This document shows positions 52,163 through 60,497 of a DNA stretch of 64,000 bases, piece by piece. Each line of letters starts with the position of its first letter. Position 1 is the stretch's first letter. Position numbers and translations under genes: made by a program. Source of the stretch: Phycisphaeraceae bacterium (lineage in GTDB: Bacteria; Planctomycetota; Phycisphaerae; Phycisphaerales; UBA1924); assembly GCA_026126305.1 (NCBI GenBank), contig JAHCJI010000011.1, forward strand, positions 33,160 through 97,159, in the 5' to 3' direction. The notes below the pieces were generated by a model. It ran no database searches and was not told the DNA's origin. It saw only the letters and a list, made by a program, of their open reading frames with translations.

Positions 52163-53593
52163 ATGAACACCTCCACCACCGCCGCCACCCTCTCGCTGGC
52201 CTGCCTCCTTGCCCCGGGCGTCCACGCCATTTCGCCGGACTGCCCCGTGGTGCGGCTGAGCGGGCCCGAGGGGCTGGCCCAGACCTTCGGCTTGGACATG
52301 CTCATGCTCAACGACCGGCACCTGATCGTCGGCGATAAGGCCGCGCTCTCGCTGTGCCCCGGGGGAACTCCGCTGGGCTGCGGGGCCGGGGCCATTTTTG
52401 CATTCGAGCCCTTGCATGGGGGCTGGATACACAGGCAAACCATCATCCCCCCGGACATCCAGTTCAACGACTCCTTCGGCCGCGGCAAAATCCTCTACCA
52501 GCGGAGCCCCGACCGCTTGGTGACGATGAGCAACCGCTTCGACGGCGAGCGCATGGGCATGGGCCACGTGTACGAGCACGACGGCGAAGAGTGGCGCGAG
52601 GTCTCGCGCTTCCTGGCGCCCGACGGCCAGCCGCTGAGCCCCTTCGGCACCCGCTCGGCCCTGCACGACGACACGCTGCTCATCAGCCAGTCCAGCCGCG
52701 TGCACCGCTACCGCGAGGTGGACGGCCAGTGGCAGTATCAGGACACCACCCGCCAGCCCGACTTCATCTCCACCTCGCATCCGTCGATCTTCGGCGGGGG
52801 CGGCCTGTCCCTCGATGGCGACTGGGCCTTCATCGGTGCGCTCCGGGACGGCACCCACGGCACGCAGCACGGCTCGGTCGTCGCCTATCGCCGCGGGGCG
52901 GACGGCTCGCTGGCCTTCGCCCAGTACCTGCTGCCCCCCGCCGACGCGACCGGGCGGGTGCCCGACATGGAATGGTTCGGCATGGACCTGGGCTTCGATG
53001 GTCGGACGCTGGTGGTGGGTGCCACGGCGGCCAGCCGTGACTTCGAGCACCAGGGCGTGGCCTACGTGTACGAGCTCGACGGCGACACGTGGACGTTCCG
53101 CCAGGAACTGCGCAGCTCGCAGCCGGGCACCTTGCCCGGGCATCGCGAGCAGTTCGGCTTTGGCATCTCCCTCGATGGCGACACGCTCATCGTCGGCTAC
53201 GCCGTACCCGAGGCCCCGCTGCGCCGCACGCACCTGTTCCGCCGCGGCGCCGACGGCCTGTGGCGCGAGGCGGCCATCCTGGAGCCCGGGGCCGCGGCCC
53301 CGACGCCCGCGTGGGGCTTCGGCCGGAACTCCACCATGCACGGCCGCTGGGCGGTCATCAGCGCCAGCGGCGAGGGCACGACCGGCGCGGCCTACATCTT
53401 CGACCTCGAGTGCATATTGAACGCCTGCAAGCCCGACCTGGACCGCGACAGCATTCTTACAATCTTCGACTTCTTCGAGTTCCAGAACCTCTTCGCTGCG
53501 GGCGACCTCCGGGCCGACTTCGACGGCGATGGCGAACTTACATTGTTCGACTTCCTCGCCTTCCAGACCGCGTTCGCGGAGGGGTGCGAGTAG
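52163..53593 (+). CDS. Secreted FG-GAP-like protein with dockerin/EF-hand pair (paralog B)
   Basis: A 476-residue protein. Signal peptide TAATLSLACLLAPGVHA. Propeller-like blades include LNDRHLIVGDKAALSLCPGG, GRTLVVGATAAS and LDGDTLIVGYAVPE. The two C-terminal calcium-loop repeats differ. The first (DLDRDSILTIFDFFEFQ) has lost the loop Gly. The second (DFDGDGELTLFDFLAFQTAF) is intact and ends GCE. Alignment with 33118-34584 is continuous, including VAYVYELDGDTWTFRQELRS against VAYIYELEGEQWTLRQELRS. The frame is open to 51992, but the promoter geometry supports the ATG at 52163. Its stop is followed at once by the palindromic element. Confidence 0.85.
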   Translation: MNTSTTAATLSLACLLAPGVHAISPDCPVVRLSGPEGLAQTFGLDMLMLNDRHLIVGDKAALSLCPGGTPLGCGAGAIFAFEPLHGGWIHRQTIIPPDIQFNDSFGRGKILYQRSPDRLVTMSNRFDGERMGMGHVYEHDGEEWREVSRFLAPDGQPLSPFGTRSALHDDTLLISQSSRVHRYREVDGQWQYQDTTRQPDFISTSHPSIFGGGGLSLDGDWAFIGALRDGTHGTQHGSVVAYRRGADGSLAFAQYLLPPADATGRVPDMEWFGMDLGFDGRTLVVGATAASRDFEHQGVAYVYELDGDTWTFRQELRSSQPGTLPGHREQFGFGISLDGDTLIVGYAVPEAPLRRTHLFRRGADGLWREAAILEPGAAAPTPAWGFGRNSTMHGRWAVISASGEGTTGAAYIFDLECILNACKPDLDRDSILTIFDFFEFQNLFAAGDLRADFDGDGELTLFDFLAFQTAFAEGCE

Positions 53594-53680
53594 GCAGATC
53601 GCCAGAATCCAGATAGCCAGACGGCAGATGAAGAGGGGACTATCCGCCTCTTGATCTGCCATCTGCCATCTGCGATCTGC
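53594..53680. repeat. 87-bp palindromic intergenic element, copy 2
   Basis: Terminal inverted repeats GCAGATCGC (53594) and GCGATCTGC (53672) flank CAGAT/ATCTG arms and the central AAGAGG...CCTCTT. It shares ~60 nearly identical bases with copy 1 read on the opposite strand, and begins on the base after the stop codon. The remainder of the 336-bp gap up to 53929 shows no gene or other repeat. Confidence 0.8.
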
Positions 53681-53929
53681 CCCCCCCAGCCCCGGGCAGG
53701 GCCCAGCGGGGCGGCCACGACCCGAGAACCGGCCGCAGAGCGGGCCCAGGGACGCCGCCGCTTTGCCCAGAACGCACAGACGGACCAACGTGGCGAAAAC
53801 ACGCTCGGCGTGCTGGCTGGGCGTGCCCCAGGGGCCCGATGCTCCCAGCGACCGCCGGCGTTGTGCCGGGGGGATGCAGCGGATCGAATGGCCCGCCGCC
53901 ACGGGGCGGAGAGGCCACGGAGACGACTC

Positions 53930-54679
53930 ATGAATCAAAGTTCGAACGATCGCGTGCCTCGCAACGAAGCAACATTCGTGGCGTGGCTGGCCCAGCGGGT
54001 GGTGGTGTGGTCCGGCGGGCAGGGCGGCGTGCCCGACATCGGCCTGACCAGCTCGCAGGTGGCCAGCCTGGCCGGACTCTCGGCTACCTTGACAACCAAG
54101 TATCAGGCCCTGCAAACGCTGCGAAACCAGACGGCCGCGGCAAAGATCGAGAAGGACGCCGCCCTGGCCGCCGCCCGGGAGATGCTCGGGGGCGACATCG
54201 GCATCATCGACGGATATGCCAAGACCACCGGCGACATGGGCGTGTACGCGCGGGCCCAGATCGCCCCGCCCAAGCCCGCCACCCCGCGCAACGACCCCGC
54301 GCAGCCCGGCGACCTGCGCCTGGCCGCCACCACCGACGGCGCCCTGGAGCTGAGCTTCAAGGCCACCACCGGGGGCGGGGCCGTGTTCCTCGTCCAGCGA
54401 CAATTCCGAGCTATCGGGGCAGCGCCCGGCCCGTGGCTGGACGTGGCAACCATCGCCGACAAACGCTGGGAAGACAACGACATCCCCACGGGCCTGGCGG
54501 CCATCCGCTACCGCGTGCGCACCAAGCTGACCAACGGACAGTTGAGCCAGTGGAGCCAGGACGCGGTCTTCTACTACGGCGTCGACGGTGGATCTGGCTT
54601 GAGCTTTGACGCTCATGAGGCCACGGACAAGCCCGGCGATGAGGGCGAACTGCCCGGGCACTCGACCGCCGCCGCCTGA
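53930..54679 (+). CDS. Conserved-looking protein with C-terminal FN3-like domain, unknown function
   Basis: A 249-residue soluble protein without a signal peptide. The N-terminal helical half (~10-115) has FVAWLAQRVVVW and TTKYQALQTLRNQTAAAKIEKDAALAAAREML. A Pro-rich hinge (IAPPKPATPRNDPAQPG) leads to a beta-sandwich-like region (~135-225). That region has LELSFKATTGGGAVFLVQRQF, RYRVRTKLTNGQLSQWSQDAVFYYGV, as in fibronectin type III domains. I do not recognise the family. The ATG is chosen for its ACGGAGACG upstream and because earlier in-frame sequence looks non-coding. A strong hairpin follows the stop. Confidence 0.65.
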   Translation: MNQSSNDRVPRNEATFVAWLAQRVVVWSGGQGGVPDIGLTSSQVASLAGLSATLTTKYQALQTLRNQTAAAKIEKDAALAAAREMLGGDIGIIDGYAKTTGDMGVYARAQIAPPKPATPRNDPAQPGDLRLAATTDGALELSFKATTGGGAVFLVQRQFRAIGAAPGPWLDVATIADKRWEDNDIPTGLAAIRYRVRTKLTNGQLSQWSQDAVFYYGVDGGSGLSFDAHEATDKPGDEGELPGHSTAAA

Positions 54680-54727
54680 GGCCCTTCCAGTGCCCACACC
54701 GGGCGCAAACATCCTCCGAAGTCCTCT

Positions 54728-54760
54728 GGCCCCGCCCGTGCTCGCAGCACGGGCGGGGCC
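54728..54760 (+). terminator. Strong 15-bp hairpin upstream of atpG
   Basis: GGCCCCGCCCGTGCT and AGCACGGGCGGGGCC form a perfect 15-bp stem with a CGC loop, 48 bp after the previous stop. Only TT follows, so termination may need other factors. It separates the 53930 gene from atpG. Confidence 0.6.
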
Positions 54761-54811
54761 TTGCCCGTGACCCGGACACGCCCCCGGGGCCGCCCCAGAC
54801 CGCCCGGAGCC

Positions 54812-54817
54812 TATACT
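54812..54817 (+). promoter_or_regulatory. Predicted -10 element for a leaderless atpG transcript
   Basis: TATACT lies 8 nt before the atpG ATG, and no Shine-Dalgarno is present in between. No good -35 box is seen. The position implies transcription starting at the start codon. Confidence 0.4.
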
Positions 54818-54825
54818 GGGCCCCT

Positions 54826-55701
54826 ATGGCCAAGACCCGCGAGATCAAGAAGCGCATCAAGGCGGTCAAGAACATCCAGCGGATCACCCGCACGATGCAG
54901 ATGATCGCCACCAGCAAGTTTGCCCGCAGCCAGGCCCGTGCCGAGGCCACCAAGCCCTACACCGAGGGCATCTTCGAGCTGGTCCAGGAGCTGGCCGCCA
55001 CCGCCGGCAACGTCAGCCACCCGCTCATCGAGGGGCCCCAGGGCGGCTTCCGCGATGATGCCCGGCACCTGACCCTGGTCATCACCAGCGACCGCGGCCT
55101 GTGCGGGCCCTACAACGGCTCGGTCCTCCGCACGGCCTACAAGCACCTGCGGGGGCTCGGCGGGGCCTCCCGCGTCGAGGTCGTGGGCAAGAAGGGCGTC
55201 GCCTTCATGCGCTTCAACGGCGTGGACGTGTACCGCCACCACACCCAGTTCGGCGATCGGCCCGAGTTCGAGCCCGTCAAGGAGCTGGCCCAGCACTACA
55301 TCGAGCTGTTCGAGGCCGGCCGCATCACCGGCGTCAGCCTCGTCTACATGCGCTACCAGAGCGTGGCCCGCCAGAGCCCCACGATCGTGCCGCTGCTGCC
55401 CCTCAAGCCCCCGGCGGTCGAGGAGCAGGCCGGCGGCTTCTCGGCCCAGTACGAGTTCAGCCCCGATGCCCAGGGCCTGCTGGCCGAACTGCTGCCCGAG
55501 ACGGTCAAGACCACGCTGTTCCAGGCGTTCAACGACGCCGTGGTGAGCGAGAACATCGCCCGCATGGTGGCGATGAAGGCGGCCACCGACAACGCCGGCA
55601 AGATGGGCAAGGCCCTGAAGCGCAAGTTCAACCGAGCCCGCCAGGCCCAGATCACCACCGAGCTCAACGAGATCGTCTCGGGCGCCGCGGCCCTGGGTTG
55701 A
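54826..55701 (+). CDS. atpG: ATP synthase F1 gamma subunit AtpG
   Basis: A 291-residue central stalk subunit. The N-terminus MAKTREIKKRIKAVKNIQRI, then TRTMQMIATSKFARSQ, is strongly conserved, as is ITSDRGLCGPYNGSVLR. The C-terminus ENIARMVAMKAATDNAGKMG and FNRARQAQITTELNEIVSGAAAL completes the coiled coil. All blocks are intact, so the protein is probably functional. It stands alone: no atpA, atpD, atpH or atpC is adjacent. It lacks a ribosome site. Confidence 0.96.
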   Translation: MAKTREIKKRIKAVKNIQRITRTMQMIATSKFARSQARAEATKPYTEGIFELVQELAATAGNVSHPLIEGPQGGFRDDARHLTLVITSDRGLCGPYNGSVLRTAYKHLRGLGGASRVEVVGKKGVAFMRFNGVDVYRHHTQFGDRPEFEPVKELAQHYIELFEAGRITGVSLVYMRYQSVARQSPTIVPLLPLKPPAVEEQAGGFSAQYEFSPDAQGLLAELLPETVKTTLFQAFNDAVVSENIARMVAMKAATDNAGKMGKALKRKFNRARQAQITTELNEIVSGAAALG

Positions 55702-55751
55702 GGCGTACGCGATCGCCTGGTTTCTGGTCGCTTGGTTCCAGGTGGCTTGGT

Positions 55752-56297
55752 TTACGGAACGGGCTGGCGCAGCACCGCGATGTCGGGCAGGTTGCGGTAC
55801 CACCCGTCATAGTCCAGCCCGTAGCCAACCACGAACTCATCGGGCACCTCGAATCCCACGTAATCGGGGCGCATCGCCACCGACCGGCTGACCCGCTTGC
55901 TGAGCAGCACGGCCGTCCGCACGCTGGCGGGTGCCCTTGCCAGCACCAGCTCGCGGACCGCCGCCAGGGTCCGGCCGCTGTCAAAGATGTCGTCGAGGAT
56001 CAGCACGTGCGAGCCGGAGAGATCTGTCCGGGGCCCGGCCCCCAGGGTCACCCCCTGGCTGACCGTCGACTGCCCGGGATAGCTCGAAGCCTCGAGCAGC
56101 TCCAGCCGCAAACGCATCGGCAGCGTCCGCACGAGGTCTGCGGCAAAGACCAGCGCCCCGGTCATCACCGGCACGACCACGAGGCGATCGGCCCCGCAGG
56201 CCCGTTCCAGGTCGCTGGCGATGGCCGAGCCCATCTGGGCCACCCGCGTGGCGATGGCCGACCGGTCGATCAGGATGCGGTCGATCTCGGCGTGCAT
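55752..56297 (-). CDS. hpt: Hypoxanthine phosphoribosyltransferase
   Basis: A 181-residue purine salvage enzyme converting hypoxanthine or guanine with PRPP to IMP or GMP. The PRPP loop VLILDDIFDSGRTLAAV is intact. The substrate loops VVVPVMTGALVFAADLVR and VGFEVPDEFVVGYGLDYDGWYRNLPDI match the Hpt family. The ATG at 56297 has TACACT 7 nt upstream and no ribosome site, another possible leaderless gene. It is convergent with atpG. Confidence 0.95.
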   Translation of the reverse strand: MHAEIDRILIDRSAIATRVAQMGSAIASDLERACGADRLVVVPVMTGALVFAADLVRTLPMRLRLELLEASSYPGQSTVSQGVTLGAGPRTDLSGSHVLILDDIFDSGRTLAAVRELVLARAPASVRTAVLLSKRVSRSVAMRPDYVGFEVPDEFVVGYGLDYDGWYRNLPDIAVLRQPVP

Positions 56298-56420
56298 GGC
56301 CGCGAGTGTAGGTGTCGCACCAAAGGCCGACGGACGCATGCACGCTCCCTACAATGCACGCGCAACGCATTCGCAGCACGGCCCCAATCGTCGGTGGCCG
56401 CTGCACTCGCCCACCAACAG

Positions 56421-56450
56421 GCCCCGGTGGGCCCCGGTGGGCCCCGGTGG
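56421..56450 (+). repeat. Three tandem 10-bp repeats in the leader of the aminotransferase gene
   Basis: GCCCCGGTGG occurs three times in a row and is followed by GCCC, ending 16 bp before the ATG at 56467. A GGAG ribosome site lies between. Slippage would change the leader length. Confidence 0.8.
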
Positions 56451-56466
56451 GCCCTTGGAGACGCAG

Positions 56467-57630
56467 ATGACCCAGGCGACGGCCGCCACACTCGCCATCG
56501 ACGGGGGCAGCCCCGTGTTTGCCACGCCCGTGGCCTTCATGAAGCCGGGGCTCTTGCCCCAGGATGTTGAGGCCGCCCACCAGGTGCTCAAGAGCGGCAT
56601 GCTCCGCTCGGCCAAGAAGTGCGAGGAGCTCGAGCAGCGCTTCGCCAGGGCCAGTGGTGCCCGCCACGCCCTGACCTGCGCCAACGGCACGTGCGCCCTG
56701 CAACTGGCCTATGGCACGCTCCTTGAGCCGGGCGACGAGGTCCTCGTGCCCGCGTGGACGTACATCGCCACCGTCAGCATGGTCGTTGCCGCGGGCCTCA
56801 AGCCCGTGTGGGTCGACGCGCTCGAAGACACCATGCAGATCGACGTGAACGACGCCGCGGGCAAGGTCACTTCCAAGACCCGGGCCATCGCCGCCACGCA
56901 CCTCTACGGCATGCCCGTGGACGTCCACGCCGTGCAGCAACTGGCCGGGACGCACAACCTCAAAGTGGTGTACGACTGCGCCCAGAGCCACCTGGCCACC
57001 GTCGACGGCCGCGGGCTGGGCGAGTTTGGCGACGTGTGTACCTATTCCTTCTATGCCACAAAGAACCTGGGCACCGGCGAGGGTGGCATGGTCACCGTCA
57101 ACGACGACACCCTCGCGTACGACATCGCGCTCCTGCGCAGCCACGGCGAGACCGAGAAGTACCTGCACGAGCGCGTCGGCTTCAACTACCGCATGAACGA
57201 TATCACCGGCGCGATCGGCTGCTCGAGGCTCGACCGGCTCTTGGACGAGACCAACGCGCGCCGCCGCGCCGCCGACCACTACGACCGCGTCCTGAACAGC
57301 ATCCAAGGCCTCGTCCCACCGGGCCGCACCAAGGGGGCGGATTCGGCCTGGCACCTCTACACCGCCCGGCTCGACCTCGACCAGTTCACCTGCGACCGCG
57401 ACACCTTCACCAGGGCGCTCAACGCCGAGGGCGTGCCCACGGCCGTCCACTACCCGCGCTCGCTGACCCACCAGCCCGCGTTCAAGGGCTTGGTGACCGA
57501 GCATCCGCCCGTGGCCGAGAGCCTGTCCAGCCGGGTCTTCTGCCTGCCCATGCACCACGAACTGGACGGGGCCACCATCGATCGCATCGGCCAGGCCATC
57601 GCCAAGGTCGCCAGCGCGTTTCGCCGCTAG
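56467..57630 (+). CDS. DegT/DnrJ/EryC1/StrS-family PLP aminotransferase
   Basis: A 387-residue enzyme, normally transaminating nucleotide-linked keto-sugars. It has NGTCALQLAYGTLLEPGDEV, the PLP-contact DCAQSHLAT with Asp at ~170, and the Schiff-base Lys at ~199 (SFYATKNLGTGEGGMV). NYRMNDITGAIGCSRL and VPTAVHYPRSLTHQPAF close the family pattern. The N-terminal IDGGSPVFATPV is usual in this family. No sugar-nucleotide genes are nearby, so the substrate is not known. The ATG has GGAG 6 nt upstream. Confidence 0.92.
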   Translation: MTQATAATLAIDGGSPVFATPVAFMKPGLLPQDVEAAHQVLKSGMLRSAKKCEELEQRFARASGARHALTCANGTCALQLAYGTLLEPGDEVLVPAWTYIATVSMVVAAGLKPVWVDALEDTMQIDVNDAAGKVTSKTRAIAATHLYGMPVDVHAVQQLAGTHNLKVVYDCAQSHLATVDGRGLGEFGDVCTYSFYATKNLGTGEGGMVTVNDDTLAYDIALLRSHGETEKYLHERVGFNYRMNDITGAIGCSRLDRLLDETNARRRAADHYDRVLNSIQGLVPPGRTKGADSAWHLYTARLDLDQFTCDRDTFTRALNAEGVPTAVHYPRSLTHQPAFKGLVTEHPPVAESLSSRVFCLPMHHELDGATIDRIGQAIAKVASAFRR

Positions 57631-57764
57631 TCCAATTCCAAGCCTCCGGTGTTCGAACCAAGGCCCATCTGCTCGAGCCACCGAAGCCTCCCGTATCCCT
57701 CGCAACCCGAACATGCGGTCCGCGATGCCGTCGCCCCTTGACCCCCCGCTCCAGCCCGCCAAGC

Positions 57765-59387
57765 ATGAGCATGGCCACGCACACGATCCAGCCCTCCGCG
57801 CCGCAATCCGACCCGAGCCACGCCGCAACTCCCGACGCGCCCATCGGGCCCGCGTCCAAGGTGGTGCTCGACGCCATTACCTATGACGACGTGCTGCTGC
57901 TGCCCCGCGCCAGCGAGGTGCTGCCCGCCGACGCCGATACCTCCAGCAGCCTGACGCGGGGCATCCGCATCCGCATCCCCATCGTCAGCGCGCCGATGGA
58001 CACCGTCACCGAGGCACCCCTGGCTATCGCGCTGGCCCTCGAGGGCGGCATCGGCATCATCCACAAGAACCTCAGCGTCGAGGAACAAGCCCGCCAGGTC
58101 ACCCAGGTCAAACGCTCGGCCAACGGCATCATCACCGACCCCATCACCCTGGGCCCGGCCGACACCGTGGGCCGCGCCCGCGAACTGATGGCCCAGTACC
58201 ATGTCTCGGGCTTCCCCGTCACCGAGGACGGCTCGCGCGACCTGCGTTCCAAGGGCAAGGTCGTGGGCATCCTCACCCGGCGAGACCTCAAGTTCGTCGA
58301 AGACCTGTCCACCCCCGTGGGCCAGGTCATGACCAGCAACCCCCTGGTCACCGCGCCCGCGGGCACCACCCTGCAAGAGGCCGAGGGCATCCTCAACCAC
58401 AATAAGGTCGAGAAACTCCTGCTCATCGACGGGCAGGGCCACCTGGCCGGCCTGGTCACGATGCGCGACATCGAACGCCTGAGCCGCTACCCCGACGCCA
58501 GCACCGACGCGCTGGGCCGACTCCTGTGCGGCGCGGCCGTGGGCGTGCTCCAGTACGACCGCGTGGCCGCCCTCATCGAGGCGGGCGTCGACGTCGTTGT
58601 CGTCGATACCGCGCACGGTCACAGCAAGAACGTCATCGAAACCGTCAAGCGGGTCAAGGCGATGCACGACATCCAGGTCATCGCGGGCAACGTCGCTACC
58701 GCCGAGGGCGCCCGCGACCTCGTGCTCGCCGGCGCCGACGCCGTGAAGGTGGGCATCGGCCCGGGCAGCATCTGCACCACGCGCGTGGTCACGGGCGTGG
58801 GCGTGCCCCAGGTTTCGGCCATCTTCGAGGCCCTGCGCGGCGTCCACCAGGCCAACGCGAACAACCCCGTGCCCGTCATCGCCGACGGGGGCATCCGCAT
58901 GTCGGGCGACATCGCCAAGGCCATCGCCGCCGGCGCCAGCACCGTCATGCTCGGCGGGCTCTTGGCCGGCCTGGATGAGAGCCCCGGCGAGATGGTCATC
59001 TCCGGCGGCCGACGCTACAAGAGCTATCGCGGCATGGGCAGCGAGGGCGCGATGAACAAGGGCTCCGCCGACCGGTATGGCCAGGCCGACAAGTACGACC
59101 AGAACAACTACGACAAATCCGGCCGGCCCAAGCAGAAGTTCGTGCCCGAGGGCGTCGAGGGCCTGGTGCCCTATCGCGGGCCCCTGGCCGAGTTCGTGTA
59201 CCAACTCGTCGGCGGGCTGCGGGCCGCGATGGGCTACACCGGCTGCCCGACCATCGAGGCCTTCCGCCGCGAGGCCCGCTTCTGCCGCGTCACCGCCGCC
59301 AGCATGGTCGAGAGCCACCCCCACGACATCCGCATCACCAAAGAAAGCCCCAACTACACCATCGAGGGCCGCAGCGAGAACCACTGA
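57765..59387 (+). CDS. guaB: Inosine-5'-monophosphate dehydrogenase GuaB
   Basis: A 540-residue enzyme oxidising IMP to XMP for guanine nucleotide synthesis. It has [39 protein letters not shown], then two CBS domains (~120-245: [10 protein letters not shown] and [22 protein letters not shown]). The catalytic loop is [21 protein letters not shown] with Cys; [11 protein letters not shown] holds the flap region. The N-terminal ~32 residues are a variable Ser/Pro/Ala extension. The first ATG (57765) is followed by another at 57771. With hpt nearby, purine salvage and guanylate synthesis genes sit close together. Confidence 0.96.
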   Translation: MSMATHTIQPSAPQSDPSHAATPDAPIGPASKVVLDAITYDDVLLLPRASEVLPADADTSSSLTRGIRIRIPIVSAPMDTVTEAPLAIALALEGGIGIIHKNLSVEEQARQVTQVKRSANGIITDPITLGPADTVGRARELMAQYHVSGFPVTEDGSRDLRSKGKVVGILTRRDLKFVEDLSTPVGQVMTSNPLVTAPAGTTLQEAEGILNHNKVEKLLLIDGQGHLAGLVTMRDIERLSRYPDASTDALGRLLCGAAVGVLQYDRVAALIEAGVDVVVVDTAHGHSKNVIETVKRVKAMHDIQVIAGNVATAEGARDLVLAGADAVKVGIGPGSICTTRVVTGVGVPQVSAIFEALRGVHQANANNPVPVIADGGIRMSGDIAKAIAAGASTVMLGGLLAGLDESPGEMVISGGRRYKSYRGMGSEGAMNKGSADRYGQADKYDQNNYDKSGRPKQKFVPEGVEGLVPYRGPLAEFVYQLVGGLRAAMGYTGCPTIEAFRREARFCRVTAASMVESHPHDIRITKESPNYTIEGRSENH

Positions 59388-59396
59388 CCCATCCGG

Positions 59397-60452
59397 TCAC
59401 ACGCCGATCAGCCGCGCGTAGACCGACCGCGCTTCGGCGGGGTCATCCGTGCCCGAGATGATCGCCCGCCCATCGGGAAATATGGTCAGCCCGTAGCGCT
59501 TCGCGCCGCCGTCCACGTCGGCCTTCAAGAGTGGCCCAACGAGCGCGCATGGGCCGTGCGCCGATAAGCGCTCACGCAAGGCACCCAATTCAACCCGCGC
59601 GCCCGGCGGCGGCGTCACCTGCACGGCGTTGCGCCCGCAGAGCGCCTGGGCCGCGGCCGCCAAGCCGCCATCGAGAAAATCGAAACGCCCCTGCCCGCAG
59701 CACCGGCACGCCGAGCGATCGCCCACGAGGTCGGCCAGGCGCAGCCGCCGGCGCGTGTTGCCAAAGAGGTCAAACTCCAGCAGCGTGCCGCTCAAGAGGT
59801 CGTGCCTGCCCAACAGGACCTTGAGCGCATCGGTCGCCTGCTGGGCCGCCACGATCATCACCGCCGGCCCCAAGACGCCCGCCGTGTCGCACGTGGGCAC
59901 GCTGCCGGCCGGCGGCGGCTCGGGCAGCACGCACCGCAGGCAAGGCGTCGCGTGCGGGCCACCGCCGGGCACGAACGTCGCGGCCATGCCCCGGCTGGCG
60001 ATCACGCCGCCATAGACGTATGGCACGCCCAGCATGACAGACACGTCGTTGAGCAGGAATCGCGTCTCGAAGTTGTCCGTCCCGTCCACGATCACGCCCG
60101 CGTCGCGGGCCAGTTCCCGGGCGTTCTCGCTGGTCACGTCGGCGGCGATGGGCTCGATCGTGATGCCCGAGTTCACCGCGCGCAGCCGCTCGGCGGCGGC
60201 CAGCGCCTTGGCCTTGCCCAGATCGGCTTCGGCATAGAGCGTCTGCCGCTGGAGATTCGTCGGCTCTACCACGTCGCGATCGACGATGCGGATGTGCCCC
60301 ACGCCCGCCCGCGCCAGCATGTCGGCCTGCGCACAGCCGAGCGCGCCGCAGCCGACGATGAGCACGCGGCCCCGGGCCAGTCGGTCCTGGCCCAACTCAC
60401 CCACTTCGGGCAGCAGCATCTGCCGGTGGTATCGCCCCGTCGCGTGGTCCAT
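59397..60452 (-). CDS. MoeB/ThiF-family sulfur-carrier adenylyltransferase
   Basis: A 351-residue E1-like enzyme. RYHRQMLLPEVGELGQDRL and VLIVGCGALGCAQADMLARAGVGHIRIVDRD form the nucleotide-binding half. The zinc-site cysteines are CLRC and CRCC, and VPTCDTAGVLGPAV carries the candidate thioester/persulfide Cys. It would adenylate the C-terminal Gly of a ThiS- or MoaD-like carrier in thiamin or molybdopterin synthesis. The C-terminal ~90 residues after CRCC are not a rhodanese domain. No ThiS/MoaD gene is adjacent, so the pathway is open. Confidence 0.9.
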   Translation of the reverse strand: MDHATGRYHRQMLLPEVGELGQDRLARGRVLIVGCGALGCAQADMLARAGVGHIRIVDRDVVEPTNLQRQTLYAEADLGKAKALAAAERLRAVNSGITIEPIAADVTSENARELARDAGVIVDGTDNFETRFLLNDVSVMLGVPYVYGGVIASRGMAATFVPGGGPHATPCLRCVLPEPPPAGSVPTCDTAGVLGPAVMIVAAQQATDALKVLLGRHDLLSGTLLEFDLFGNTRRRLRLADLVGDRSACRCCGQGRFDFLDGGLAAAAQALCGRNAVQVTPPPGARVELGALRERLSAHGPCALVGPLLKADVDGGAKRYGLTIFPDGRAIISGTDDPAEARSVYARLIGV

Positions 60453-60497
60453 GCTATAAGGGTACGCACGTGACGCGAGCGCCCCACGCGGGCGATG

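Noticed and set aside
57630..57764. Upstream extension of GuaB (frame open back to 56754)
   Set aside because: The extension overlaps the aminotransferase gene and has shadow-like Arg-rich composition. The ATG at 57765 gives a normal IMP dehydrogenase start.
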